DNA of 64,000 bases from the NCBI GenBank assembly GCA_018394295.1, contig CP074573.1:806001-870000 (forward strand), given 5' to 3'. The translations under genes and the position numbers were made by a program. This DNA is from Mycoplasmatota bacterium. GTDB lineage: Bacteria; Bacillota_I; Bacilli_A; Haloplasmatales; Haloplasmataceae. Numbering within the stretch: the stretch's first letter is position 1; every line of letters begins with the position of its first letter. The notes below the pieces were generated by a model that made no database searches, was not told the DNA's origin, and worked only from the letters and a program-made list of their open reading frames with translations. Positions 53,824-62,650 of the stretch are shown piece by piece.

Positions 53824-54012
53824 CTATACTCGTTCTACTTTACCTGATTTTAAAGCACGAGCCGACACATATACTTTTTTTGGTTTTCCATCTACTAAGA
53901 TTCGAACTTTATGTAAATTAGCTTTCCATGTTCTTTTTGTAGAGTTTAAAGCGTGAGAACGTTTATTTCCACTAGTGGTACGACGTCCTGTAACGAAACA
54001 TACACGAGCCAT
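53824..54012 (-). CDS. rpmB: 50S ribosomal protein L28
   Basis: This 62-residue ribosomal protein starts [29 protein letters not shown] and ends [13 protein letters not shown], a full-length L28. ATG 54012 follows AGGAGGTTGTTCT on the minus strand; a longer frame to 54066 lacks support. It is divergent from yloU, as in B. subtilis. A single cysteine (CF) rather than the zinc-type CxxC pair is present. Confidence 0.96.
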   Translation of the reverse strand: MARVCFVTGRRTTSGNKRSHALNSTKRTWKANLHKVRILVDGKPKKVYVSARALKSGKVERV

Positions 54013-54145
54013 AGAACAACCTCCTTCATAGGTATTATATCTCATTTGACTATATAAATTTATCATAATTCTAACATTTTTTCAAGTTTTTTTAACATAA
54101 TATAAAAGAAAAGTGATAAAATGATAAAAGGATTGAATAAAATTG

Positions 54146-54174
54146 TTGTATTAATAGTCGTTTTATAGTAAAAT
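54146..54174 (+). promoter_or_regulatory. Promoter of yloU-fakA
   Basis: TTGTAT (54146-54151), 17-base spacer, TAAAAT (54169-54174). Confidence 0.65.
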
Positions 54175-54231
54175 TTAATAGTAAATGAGGTAGTAAAGTT
54201 TGTTATTATACATTGTTAGGAGGCTTTTAGT

Positions 54232-54597
54232 ATGAGTATACATATTGAAAGTGAATTTGGAAGAATTGATGTATCTACTGATGCAATTTCTCAAATCGCA
54301 GGCACAGCAGCTACACAGTGTTATGGAGTTGTTGGAATGGCGTCAAACAATCAGCTAAAAGATGGTTTGGCTGTTATTTTGCGTCGTGAAAATTTTGGAA
54401 AAGGTGTCGCTATTCGTAGCGAGAATGATTTAATAGACATTGATTTATTTGTAGTTTTAGGCTACGGTATTAAAATATCAGAGGTCTCTTTAGAAATTCA
54501 AAAGAAAGTTAGATATGATGTTGAACAATATTTTGGTAAAAAAGTTAGAAGTGTGAATGTTTTCGTACAGGGAGTACGCGTCATTGATGAAAAATAG
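54232..54597 (+). CDS. yloU: Asp23/YloU-family protein
   Basis: This 121-residue Asp23 (DUF322) protein reads GRIDVSTDAISQIAGTAATQCYGVVGMAS near the N terminus, IDIDLFVVLGYGIKISEVSLEIQKKVRYDVE in the middle and VNVFVQGVRVID at the end. Asp23-family proteins are linked to envelope stress and lipid metabolism but have no defined activity. It precedes fakA by 12 bases, a pairing kept across Bacillota. TTAGGAGG precedes the ATG. Confidence 0.93.
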   Translation: MSIHIESEFGRIDVSTDAISQIAGTAATQCYGVVGMASNNQLKDGLAVILRRENFGKGVAIRSENDLIDIDLFVVLGYGIKISEVSLEIQKKVRYDVEQYFGKKVRSVNVFVQGVRVIDEK

Positions 54598-54609
54598 GAG
54601 GTAGTTAAG

Positions 54610-56262
54610 ATGTCAACTTTTAAAATTGACGGCTCTCTATTCAAACAAATGATTATCAATGGAGCTGTTAATCTTGATAATAATTCTGATTATATAGATG
54701 AATTAAATGTTTTCCCTGTACCTGACGGGGATACTGGAACAAATATGAAACTTACATTAAATGCGGGCGCAAAAGAGATTGTCAATTTAAATTCAAATTC
54801 AATTGCAGAAGTTGCTAAAAAATTATCGCGTGGTTTATTAATGGGAGCACGTGGTAATTCTGGTGTTATTTTATCACAATTATTTAGAGGGTTTGCAAAT
54901 GGCGTAGAAGGTCATGATATTGCAGATACTGTTATATTCGCAAAAGCATTAAAAAAAGGCGTTGAGACTGCCTATAAAGCAGTCATGAAACCTGTTGAAG
55001 GAACCATTTTAACAGTTTCAAGAGAATCAGCAGATGAAGTTAATAGAATGGCTACTCCAGAAATGTCGTTTGAAGAACTTTTATCGAGATTAGTAAATGA
55101 AGCTAAACGTTCTTTAAAACGTACACCTGATTTATTACCAGTATTAAAAGAAGTTGGTGTTGTAGATTCAGGAGGAGCAGGTCTTTTGGTTATTTATGAA
55201 GGTTTTAAAAAAGCAATTAATGGAGAAATCCTAAAATTAGATGAAAATAAAGACAATAAAAATACCCAAAGTGCACAAGCACAATTTAATGTTGAAGATA
55301 TCACTTTTAGTTATTGTACAGAATTTATTGTACAATTAGATCAAGAAAAAACTAAAACAAATCCATTTACTGAACAAAGATTATCAAATTTCTTATTAAC
55401 TATAGGAGATTCTTTAGTTGTTGTTCAAGATGAGGATATTGTTAAAGTGCATGTTCATACAAATGAACCAGGGGTAGCTTTAAACTTTGCTCAAAAATAT
55501 GGTGAATTCTTAAAATTAAAAATAGAAAATATGAAAGAACAACATAGTACAATTGTATCTGAAGTAAATGATACAATGGAAGTTAAAAAAGAAGTTGAAA
55601 AAAAGGAATATGGTATTATAGCTGTATGTTCTGGAGAAGGGCTAGCTAATATCTTTAAAGAAATGGGATGTGACATCATTATATCTGGTGGACAAACCAT
55701 GAATCCTTCAACTGAAGACTTCTTAAAGGCAATTAAAGAAGTCAATGCAAAAAATGTGATTATCTTACCAAATAACAGTAATATTATTATGGCAGCAAAT
55801 CAAGCAGCAGATGTTACTGATGATGTTGATGTTAAAGTTATACCAACAAAAACAATTCCGCAAGGATATTCATCATTACTTATTTTTAATCCAACGGCAG
55901 ATTTAGAATCTAATTACGAAGTGATGGTTGAACAGATGAATGAAGTAAAATCTGGACAAGTAACCTATGCAGTTCGTGATACTCAGTATAATGGGATAGA
56001 AATACTTAAAGATGATTATATGGGAATTTTTGAAAAAAATATTGTTGTAAGTAGTCATGATCGATTAGATGTGACGCTTTCACTACTGAATCAAATGGTA
56101 GATGAAGATACTGAAATTGTAACTGTCTTCTACGGTGATGATGTAAGTGAAGATGAAGTAGAAAATATTAGTGAATTTATTGAGTCAAACTATAAAGATG
56201 TTGAATTAGAAATTTTAGAAGGTAATCAACCAGTTTACTCTTATATTATCGCTATTGAATAA
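54610..56262 (+). CDS. fakA: Fatty acid kinase FakA (DAK2 + DegV-like domains; YloV)
   Basis: This 550-residue kinase phosphorylates fatty acids presented by FakB (DegV-family) proteins, feeding exogenous acyl chains to phospholipid synthesis. The N-terminal DAK2 domain (~1-205) has the nucleotide motif NVFPVPDGDTGTNM and GLLMGARGNSGVILSQLFRGF. A middle domain (YCTEFIVQL, VVVQDEDIVKVHVHTNEPG) and a C-terminal DegV-like domain (IIPTKTIPQGYSSL) follow. A FakB gene lies 320 bases downstream. Confidence 0.94.
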   Translation: MSTFKIDGSLFKQMIINGAVNLDNNSDYIDELNVFPVPDGDTGTNMKLTLNAGAKEIVNLNSNSIAEVAKKLSRGLLMGARGNSGVILSQLFRGFANGVEGHDIADTVIFAKALKKGVETAYKAVMKPVEGTILTVSRESADEVNRMATPEMSFEELLSRLVNEAKRSLKRTPDLLPVLKEVGVVDSGGAGLLVIYEGFKKAINGEILKLDENKDNKNTQSAQAQFNVEDITFSYCTEFIVQLDQEKTKTNPFTEQRLSNFLLTIGDSLVVVQDEDIVKVHVHTNEPGVALNFAQKYGEFLKLKIENMKEQHSTIVSEVNDTMEVKKEVEKKEYGIIAVCSGEGLANIFKEMGCDIIISGGQTMNPSTEDFLKAIKEVNAKNVIILPNNSNIIMAANQAADVTDDVDVKVIPTKTIPQGYSSLLIFNPTADLESNYEVMVEQMNEVKSGQVTYAVRDTQYNGIEILKDDYMGIFEKNIVVSSHDRLDVTLSLLNQMVDEDTEIVTVFYGDDVSEDEVENISEFIESNYKDVELEILEGNQPVYSYIIAIE

Positions 56263-56269
56263 ATAGAAT

Positions 56270-56300
56270 AAAGGGATGCTAAAGCATCCCTTTATTTATT
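56270..56300 (+). terminator. Terminator of yloU-fakA
   Basis: Stem AAAGGGATG / CATCCCTTT, extended to 11 bp around a short loop, then TTTATTTATT. Confidence 0.85.
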
Positions 56301-56504
56301 ATAAAGATATTGTATAGTGATATACTAAGACATACTAACCTATAAATATAAATACCAAGTTTTTCTAATTTAAACGTAATTTCATAGTCTAAATTCCCAT
56401 TTTATTGCTGTAAAATAACGGTTACAAAATTTCTGGTTATTTTTAAAAAATATTGCTATAATTTTAAAAAAATGACAAAAAATATAAAAAAAAGAAAAAA
56501 TAAA

Positions 56505-56532
56505 TTGACAAATATTTATTATATGTTAAAAT
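56505..56532 (+). promoter_or_regulatory. Promoter of fakB-acpP
   Basis: TTGACA (56505-56510), 16-base spacer, TAAAAT (56527-56532). The preceding stretch 56301-56504 is AT-rich with nothing else I can name. Confidence 0.8.
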
Positions 56533-56535
56533 TAG

Positions 56536-56557
56536 TTTGTACTTCAAAATATTTGAA
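56536..56557. promoter_or_regulatory. FabT-like operator at the fakB transcription start
   Basis: TTTGTACTTCAAA (56536-56548) has the TTTG-N5-CAAA frame of FabT sites. It overlaps a second dyad, TTCAAA-ATA-TTTGAA (56543-56557). Both lie at the predicted start of transcription. A closely similar box is upstream of accB. Binding by the FabT encoded at 61234 is inferred. Confidence 0.55.
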
Positions 56558-56584
56558 AGTCTAACTAATTAAGGAGTAAAAATA

Positions 56585-57439
56585 ATGTCTAAAATCGCAA
56601 TTTTAACAGATAGTTCATCATCTATTTATAATGTAGAACATAGTTATGATAACTTATTTAGTTTAGATATCCCTTGTTTTATTGGAGATGAAATATATAA
56701 AGACTTTGAAACAAAGGGTGACAATGTATTTTATGAAGCATTAAAACAAACAGATAGAGTTCCGAAAACAAGTCAACCTTCAGTTGGTGAAACTCTAACA
56801 ATGTATGAAAAAATAAAATCATTGGGATATACACATATTATCTATTTACCAATATCTAAGGAACTAAGTGGGACTTATCAAAATGGATTTTTAGCAAAAG
56901 ATATGATTGAAGGAATTGAAATTGATATTGTGGACACAAGAACAACAGTTTCAATCTTAGGTAGTATGGTTTTTGAAGCTTGTAGATTATCACGTTTAGA
57001 TTTTGATAGTCAGACCATCATAAATAAAGTATTAAAACTTCGTGAAGGAACAGGTTATTATGTCACACTTAATGATCTAACCTCACTTGTTAAAAATGGA
57101 AGATTATCAAATGCGAAAAGTATGTTAGCTAACTTATTAAAATTAAAACCAGTTATCGCTTTGACAAAAGAGGGGAAATTGGTAAATGAAAAAGCCGTTA
57201 GAACCTATAAAGCGGCCATTAGAGAAGTAATAGAAAAAGTAGCTTTAGAAGTAGATCAACATAAAGGTGTTGTCCATCTTGCTTATACAGAAAATACGAG
57301 TGATAAAGATTATGCTTTAAAAGTAATCAAGGATAGACTACCTCATATGAAAATTGAAATATTTACATTACCAGCAACAGTTGTTGCTCATGTAGGTTTA
57401 CAAACATTAGCCGTAGGCTATGTTAATTATTTAATTTAA
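56585..57439 (+). CDS. fakB: DegV-family fatty acid-binding protein (FakB)
   Basis: This 284-residue DegV protein holds a fatty acid for phosphorylation by FakA. AILTDSSSS opens the first domain. TSQPSVGE and LPISKELSGTYQN are the carboxylate-binding loops, and LVKNGRLSNAKSMLANLLKLKPVIALTKEGKL is the family core. GGAG precedes the ATG. Unusually, it is directly in front of acpP in one transcript and carries a FabT-like site, tying fatty acid uptake to synthesis control. Confidence 0.9.
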   Translation: MSKIAILTDSSSSIYNVEHSYDNLFSLDIPCFIGDEIYKDFETKGDNVFYEALKQTDRVPKTSQPSVGETLTMYEKIKSLGYTHIIYLPISKELSGTYQNGFLAKDMIEGIEIDIVDTRTTVSILGSMVFEACRLSRLDFDSQTIINKVLKLREGTGYYVTLNDLTSLVKNGRLSNAKSMLANLLKLKPVIALTKEGKLVNEKAVRTYKAAIREVIEKVALEVDQHKGVVHLAYTENTSDKDYALKVIKDRLPHMKIEIFTLPATVVAHVGLQTLAVGYVNYLI

Positions 57440-57455
57440 AATGGAGGAATTAAAA

Positions 57456-57683
57456 ATGATATTTGAAAAAGTAAGTGAAATTGTTTCTACAGAATTGAGT
57501 GTTTCTAAAGATGAGATTACATTAGAGACACATTTACAAAATGATTTAGGTGCAGATAGTTTAGATGCTGTTGAATTAGTAATGACAATTGAAGAAGAGT
57601 TTAATGTATCTATACCAGATGATGCTGCACAAAATTTAAAAACAGTTGGCGATATAGTTCGTTATTTAGAAAATAATAAGTAG
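57456..57683 (+). CDS. acpP: Acyl carrier protein
   Basis: This 75-residue acidic protein carries the growing acyl chain on phosphopantetheine attached to Ser in GADSLDAVELVM (~residue 36). Helix I is VSEIVSTELSV and the last helix NLKTVGDIVRYLENN. ATG 57456 is chosen because ATGGAGG (57441-57447) is its ribosome site. It is co-transcribed with fakB, 16 bases after its stop. Confidence 0.96.
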   Translation: MIFEKVSEIVSTELSVSKDEITLETHLQNDLGADSLDAVELVMTIEEEFNVSIPDDAAQNLKTVGDIVRYLENNK

Positions 57684-57691
57684 AAATTTTT

Positions 57692-57716
57692 AGCGATATT
57701 TTATATCGCTATAATT
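57692..57716 (+). terminator. Hairpin after acpP overlapping the accB promoter
   Basis: Perfect 8-bp stem AGCGATAT / ATATCGCT, loop TTT, followed by ATAATTTTTA. The T-run is interrupted, so termination may be partial. The TATAAT at 57710-57715, at the hairpin's 3' edge, is a candidate -10 box for accB. Confidence 0.6.
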
Positions 57717-57728
57717 TTTAATATATAC

Positions 57729-57741
57729 TTTGAAGTTCAAA
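57729..57741. promoter_or_regulatory. FabT-like operator upstream of accB
   Basis: TTTGAA-G-TTCAAA is a perfect 13-bp dyad, 14 bases after TATAAT (57710-57715) and 21 bases before the accB start. It fits the TTTGAnnnTCAAA type of FabT site known from streptococci and enterococci (from memory). The fabT gene lies in this operon, which suggests autoregulation. Confidence 0.65.
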
Positions 57742-57762
57742 ACATTTTTATTGGAGGTTCTT

Positions 57763-58191
57763 ATGGATTTCAGACAAATACAGAATATAATAAAAGACTT
57801 TGAGAGTTCAAATATTACTAATCTTGAAATAGAGATGGATAATTTTAAAATAAAATTGAATAAAAATAATCTTCAAGAAGTAGAAGTTTCACCAATTCAA
57901 GTGGTTAAGAGTAACAATCATCAAGAGAAAAAAGTTGAAATTACTGATGAAACAGAAATATATCAAGTTAAATCACCACTTGTGGGAACGTTCTATGGTG
58001 CTAATTCACCTAAAGATGAACCCTTTGTTAAAATTGGGCAAAAAGTGAATAAAGGAGATACTTTATGTATCATTGAAGCAATGAAAATCATGAATGAGAT
58101 ATCAGCACCGACTTCTGGTGTTATTGAATCAATCAATATTAAAAATGGTGAACCTGTTGGCTTTGATGAAGTCATCATGACTATTCGGTAG
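57763..58191 (+). CDS. accB: Biotin carboxyl carrier protein of acetyl-CoA carboxylase
   Basis: This 142-residue protein has an N-terminal helical segment (MDFRQIQNIIKDFESSNITNLEIEMDNF), a linker, and a C-terminal biotinyl domain with the biotinylated lysine in IEAMKIMNEI (~residue 108). ATG 57763 follows TTGGAGGTTCTT; an earlier in-frame ATG/TTG lies over the operator. It opens the acc-fab operon. Confidence 0.95.
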   Translation: MDFRQIQNIIKDFESSNITNLEIEMDNFKIKLNKNNLQEVEVSPIQVVKSNNHQEKKVEITDETEIYQVKSPLVGTFYGANSPKDEPFVKIGQKVNKGDTLCIIEAMKIMNEISAPTSGVIESINIKNGEPVGFDEVIMTIR

Positions 58192-58199
58192 GTGTGATT

Positions 58200-59555
58200 A
58201 TGAAAAATAAAGTGTTAATCGCAAATAGAGGCGAAATCGCTGTAAGAATAATTAGAGCTTGTAAAGAGTTAGGTATTAGTTGTGTTGCAGTTTATTCTAC
58301 TGCTGACAAAGATAGCTTACATGTTAAATTTGCTGATGAAGCCATCTGTATTGGTAAGTCAAGAAGTACAGATAGTTATTTGAATATAAATAGTATCATT
58401 AGTGCTGCGATAGCTACAGGTTGTAATGCGATTCATCCTGGTTATGGGTTTTTATCAGAGAATGAAAAGTTTGCAGAAATTGTAAAGGAATGTGAAATTA
58501 AGTTTATTGGTCCTAGTCATGAAGTTATCGCAAAATGTGGAAATAAATCAATGGCTAAAAAAATTGCTCAAGATAGTAATGTTCCTGTAGTGAGTGGTTC
58601 TTTAGGTATTGTTCTTGATGCTAAAGAAGGCGTTAAAATCGCTAATCAAATTGGCTACCCAGTTTTGATTAAAGCAGTGAATGGTGGCGGTGGAAAAGGG
58701 ATTAGTATCGTAAGAGAAGAGGATGAATTTACTAAAATTTTTGAAAAGACTGTAATGGAAGCAGAGGCAAATTTTGGGGATAAATCCGTCTATATTGAAA
58801 AGTATATTGAAAATCCTCGTCACATTGAAGTACAAATATTAGCAGATAGTTATGGTAATGTTGTTCATTTAGGTGAACGAGATTGTTCTGTTCAGCGTCG
58901 TAATCAAAAAATGATTGAAGAGGCACCAAGTCCATTTATTCTAGATGAATTACGAGAAGAAATCGGAAATGCTGCGATTAGAATTGCCAAACAAGTTGGT
59001 TATGAAAATGCAGGAACCGTTGAATTTATTGTTGATAAAGAAGGAAATTACTATTTTATTGAAATGAATACACGTGTTCAAGTAGAACATCCAGTTACTG
59101 AACTAGTGACTGGAATTGATATTGTCAAAGAACAAATTAAGATTGCTTACAAACAAGAACTATCTTTTCGACAAGAAGATATAAAAATCAAAGGTCACGC
59201 GATAGAGTGTCGTATCAACGCAGAAGATCCTACCAATGATTTTCGACCTAGTCCGGGATTAATTAAGGATTTAGTATTACCTGGAGGTAATGGCGTAAGG
59301 TTAGATACCCATCTATACAGTAATTATCAAGTGCCTCCTTATTATGATTCGATGTTAGCTAAAGTGATTGTACATGGTCACTCTAGAAAAGAGGCCATTA
59401 GAAAAATGCGCTGTGCCTTAGAAGAATTTATTATTGATGGAATTAAAAGTAATATTGAATTTCAATATTTAATTATGCATAATCCTGATTTTGTTAGAGG
59501 TATTTATGATACGAGTTTTATCAAACAGTTTATAAAATTAGGTAAGGGTGATTAG
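58200..59555 (+). CDS. accC: Biotin carboxylase subunit of acetyl-CoA carboxylase
   Basis: This 451-residue ATP-grasp enzyme carboxylates biotin on AccB. KVLIANRGEIAVRIIRAC begins the N-terminal domain. NAIHPGYGFLSEN, KAVNGGGGKGISIV (ATP loop), RDCSVQRRNQKMIEEAPSP, FIEMNTRVQVEHPVTE and IECRINAEDP are all present. ATG 58200 follows TAGGTG, which includes the accB stop. It overlaps no gene but is tightly spaced. Confidence 0.96.
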   Translation: MKNKVLIANRGEIAVRIIRACKELGISCVAVYSTADKDSLHVKFADEAICIGKSRSTDSYLNINSIISAAIATGCNAIHPGYGFLSENEKFAEIVKECEIKFIGPSHEVIAKCGNKSMAKKIAQDSNVPVVSGSLGIVLDAKEGVKIANQIGYPVLIKAVNGGGGKGISIVREEDEFTKIFEKTVMEAEANFGDKSVYIEKYIENPRHIEVQILADSYGNVVHLGERDCSVQRRNQKMIEEAPSPFILDELREEIGNAAIRIAKQVGYENAGTVEFIVDKEGNYYFIEMNTRVQVEHPVTELVTGIDIVKEQIKIAYKQELSFRQEDIKIKGHAIECRINAEDPTNDFRPSPGLIKDLVLPGGNGVRLDTHLYSNYQVPPYYDSMLAKVIVHGHSRKEAIRKMRCALEEFIIDGIKSNIEFQYLIMHNPDFVRGIYDTSFIKQFIKLGKGD

Positions 59556-59556
59556 G

Positions 59557-60429
59557 ATGGAAAATTTCTTAGAAGATAGAAAATCCAAATTAGATATTTT
59601 TAAGAAAAAAATACGAAAAAAAACTTCGAAATTGTCTAAAGTTGATATTCCTGATGGTTTATTTACTAAATGTAGCGAATGTGATGAACTGATTTATATA
59701 AATGATTTATTAAAAAATAATCATGTGTGTCCCAAATGTCAATATCATTTTCGTATGAATGCTCGTGATAGACTTAAACTTGTTTGTGATAAACACAGTT
59801 TTAAAGAGCTTTTTACAAATATTTACACTGTAAATGTTTTAGATTTTCCTGATTATTTAGAAAAGATAGAAAATTATCAAGCAAAATCAAACGAAACGGA
59901 TGCCTTTATCTGTGGTGAAGCGAAAATTAACCATATAAAAGTAGCTATTGGGGTATTAGATAGCTATTTTATGATGGGGAGCATGGGGAATGTTGTTGGC
60001 GAAAAAGTTACAAGACTCATTGAATATGCTACTTTGAATGAATTACCTTTGATTATTTTTTCAGCATCAGGTGGTGCGAGAATGCAAGAAGGAATTTTTT
60101 CATTAATGCAAATGGCTAAAACCAGTGCTGCTTTAAAATACCATCATAATGCAGGTTTATTATATCTTAGTGTCTTGACAAACCCTACAACTGGTGGAGT
60201 AGCAGCTAGTTTTGCTTCACTAGGTGATATCATTATTAGTGAGGCAAATGCACTAATTGGTTTTGCTGGACAACGTGTCATTAAACAAACCATAAGACAA
60301 GATTTACCAGAAGGATTTCAAACTGCTGAATTTCAACTTAATAAGGGCTTTGTGGACATAGTATGTGAACGAAAATCCTTAAAGAAAACAATACAGAAAA
60401 TCCTTTCGTTACACAAGAAGGTGGAATAA
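59557..60429 (+). CDS. accD: Acetyl-CoA carboxylase carboxyltransferase beta subunit
   Basis: This 290-residue subunit has an N-terminal zinc finger (CSECDELIYINDLLKNNHVCPKC, residues ~40-62) and a crotonase-like fold with ASGGARMQEGIFSLMQMAKT and PTTGGVAASFA. ATG 59557 lies one base after the accC stop, with AAGGGTG six bases upstream. It pairs with accA. Confidence 0.96.
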   Translation: MENFLEDRKSKLDIFKKKIRKKTSKLSKVDIPDGLFTKCSECDELIYINDLLKNNHVCPKCQYHFRMNARDRLKLVCDKHSFKELFTNIYTVNVLDFPDYLEKIENYQAKSNETDAFICGEAKINHIKVAIGVLDSYFMMGSMGNVVGEKVTRLIEYATLNELPLIIFSASGGARMQEGIFSLMQMAKTSAALKYHHNAGLLYLSVLTNPTTGGVAASFASLGDIIISEANALIGFAGQRVIKQTIRQDLPEGFQTAEFQLNKGFVDIVCERKSLKKTIQKILSLHKKVE

Positions 60430-60431
60430 AT

Positions 60432-61247
60432 ATGGAAAGATTAACAGAAGAACAAGTTTGGAATAAAGTGATGCTTGCTCGTCATCCCAAAAGACCGACT
60501 GCTAAAACATTAATCGATCTTTTAATTAAAAATTTTATTGAATTACATGGCGATCGATTGTATCGTGATGATTCAAGTATAATAGGTGGAATTGGTTATT
60601 TAGGGAAAATGCCTGTAACCATAATCGCACAGGAAAAAGGGGTCACAACAAATGAGAAAATTGAACATAATTTTGGTATGCCCCATCCTGAAGGGTATCG
60701 TAAAGCATTACGGTTAATGAAGCAAGCAGAAAAGTTTAATCGCCCCATTATATTTATTATTGATACACCTGGAGCTTATCCTGGAATAGGAGCAGAAGAA
60801 CGAGGTCAAGCAAGTGCTATCGCCAATAATTTGATGGATATGATTGATTTAAAAGTACCATTAATTTCACTTGTTTTAAGTGAAGGTGGAAGTGGTGGCG
60901 CACTAGCTATTGGCGTAAGCGATGAAGTGTGGATGTTTGAAAATGCCATTTATTCAGTTTTATCTCCAGAAGGATTCGCTTCTATTTTGTATAAAGATGC
61001 ATCACTTGCCAAAAAAGCTGCATTAAAGATGAAGTTAACGAGTGAAGATCTATATCATTATCAAATTATCGATAACATCATACCTGAAGTGAATGAAGGA
61101 TTACATGAGAATGTAAAATATTCTGTTGAGATATTAAGAAAACAATTAATAAGTAAGATTAAAGATTTACAATCAATTGATAGAGAACAATTATTAGCAT
61201 CACGTTATCAAAAATACCGTCAAATGAGTGTTTATGAGGAAAAGTGA
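60432..61247 (+). CDS. accA: Acetyl-CoA carboxylase carboxyltransferase alpha subunit
   Basis: This 271-residue subunit shows VMLARHPKRPTAKTLIDLL, FIELHGDRLYRDD, GMPHPEGYRKALRLMKQAEKF, FIDTPGAYPGIGAEERGQ and SEGGSGGALAIGVSD. It lacks the long N-terminal helical extension of E. coli AccA (319 residues), as is usual in lactic-type Bacillota. It starts two bases after accD and overlaps fabT by 14 bases. Confidence 0.95.
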   Translation: MERLTEEQVWNKVMLARHPKRPTAKTLIDLLIKNFIELHGDRLYRDDSSIIGGIGYLGKMPVTIIAQEKGVTTNEKIEHNFGMPHPEGYRKALRLMKQAEKFNRPIIFIIDTPGAYPGIGAEERGQASAIANNLMDMIDLKVPLISLVLSEGGSGGALAIGVSDEVWMFENAIYSVLSPEGFASILYKDASLAKKAALKMKLTSEDLYHYQIIDNIIPEVNEGLHENVKYSVEILRKQLISKIKDLQSIDREQLLASRYQKYRQMSVYEEK

Positions 61248-61719
61248 TTTTACGATTAACAGTATTGGTGATTTATTTTTTGAGTTACAATCAAAACTAC
61301 AATTTTTTGAAAGAAAATTTTTAAAGGAATATGGTATTGTTGATGTGACGCCTAATGAAGTAAAAGTTTTATATATCATTGGGATATCAAATATAAAATC
61401 AATGAGTGAAATAGCTGATAAATTGAAGATAACCCATGGGACACTATCGATTACGGTTAATAGTCTCGTTAAAAAAGGGTATGTTATTCGTACAAGAAAC
61501 AAACAGGATAGAAGAATTATTATTCTATATCTAACTAAAAAAAGTTTAAGTGTAATTAAACATTATGGTATATTTTATTATGAATTGATTAATAAATTAA
61601 TTCAAACTATCGATAAAGATAAAGCGATGGTATTAAATGAGATTTTAGTAAAACTTAATAATATTATCGAAACAAACTTTTATGAAGGAATTGAGAAATA
61701 TGAAGAAGATAATGAATAA
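61234..61719 (+). CDS. fabT: MarR-family fatty acid synthesis repressor FabT
   Basis: This 161-residue winged-helix protein has VTPNEVKVLYIIG, MSEIADKLKITHGTLSITVNSLVKKGYVIRTRNKQDRRIIILYLTKK (HTH plus wing) and C-terminal dimer helices. Position directly before fabH matches fabT in streptococci and enterococci, where acyl-ACP enhances its DNA binding. ATG 61234 overlaps the accA end; its ribosome site is weak (GAGTG). Likely targets are the dyads at 56536 and 57729. Confidence 0.87.
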   Translation: MRKSDFTINSIGDLFFELQSKLQFFERKFLKEYGIVDVTPNEVKVLYIIGISNIKSMSEIADKLKITHGTLSITVNSLVKKGYVIRTRNKQDRRIIILYLTKKSLSVIKHYGIFYYELINKLIQTIDKDKAMVLNEILVKLNNIIETNFYEGIEKYEEDNE

Positions 61720-62641
61720 TGTCAAAGTTATTTCAACAGGGAGTTATGCTCCTAGTAAAATAATGTCTAATAAAGATTTTGAAAAAATAGTAGATACAAA
61801 TGATGAATGGATTGTTCAACGGACAGGAATAAAAAATCGTCATTTTTCTACTGGTGAAAACACTTCTGATTTAGCTTATCAAGCAGCTTTAAATGCGATA
61901 CAAAAAGTAGATTATGATACAAAAAAGATTGATTTAATTATTGTAGCTACTTTTACACCGGATTATTTAAGTCCAGGTGTTGCTAATTTAGTTCAAGCTA
62001 AATTAGGTTTAAGTGAACAAGACATTACTTGTTTTGATTTAAATTCAGGTTGTACAGGGTTAATTTATGCATTGAATGTTGCTGGATCTATGTTAAATAG
62101 TGGAAAGTATCAAAGTGCTTTAATTATTGGGGCAGAAGTGATTACTAAAGTAATTGATTTTAATGATCGAAATACTTGTGTCTTATTTGGTGATGGCGCA
62201 GGATGTTTAATTTTAGAAAATACAGTAGAAGATAAGTTAGCTTATTTCTATTCAACTAGTCAAGGTGAGTTAAACAAAACTTTATATGTTGATGAATTTA
62301 TTCATATGGATGGTAAAAGAGTTTATCAATTTGCTGTTGGTGCTGTAGAAAAAGCAATTAATAAAGTTTTAGATGATAGTGGTATATCATTGGATGAGGT
62401 AACAAGAATTATCCCACATCAAGCAAACATACGAATTATTCAGAGTGTTGCAAAAAGTTTAAAAATTGACATGGATAAGTTCTTCCTTAATATTGATCAA
62501 TATGGAAACACATCTGCAGCTTCTATTGCGATTGCTTTAGATGAATATATAAATAGTAAAAAAAGTGTAGAAAATGAAAAATTATTACTCGTAGGTTTTG
62601 GCTCAGGCTTTACCTATGGAGCAGCTTTAATAACATTATAG
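61700..62641 (+). CDS. fabH: Beta-ketoacyl-ACP synthase III
   Basis: This 313-residue enzyme starts fatty acid chains from acyl-CoA and malonyl-ACP. The catalytic triad lies in NSGCTGLIYAL (Cys), IIPHQANIRII (His) and QYGNTSAASI (Asn). NDEWIVQRTGIKNRH opens the family signature. ATG 61700 (AAGGA at 61685-61689) overlaps fabT by 20 bases; MNN at 61712 is an alternative start. Confidence 0.95.
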   Translation: MKKIMNNVKVISTGSYAPSKIMSNKDFEKIVDTNDEWIVQRTGIKNRHFSTGENTSDLAYQAALNAIQKVDYDTKKIDLIIVATFTPDYLSPGVANLVQAKLGLSEQDITCFDLNSGCTGLIYALNVAGSMLNSGKYQSALIIGAEVITKVIDFNDRNTCVLFGDGAGCLILENTVEDKLAYFYSTSQGELNKTLYVDEFIHMDGKRVYQFAVGAVEKAINKVLDDSGISLDEVTRIIPHQANIRIIQSVAKSLKIDMDKFFLNIDQYGNTSAASIAIALDEYINSKKSVENEKLLLVGFGSGFTYGAALITL

Positions 62642-62650
62642 GAGGAGTTT

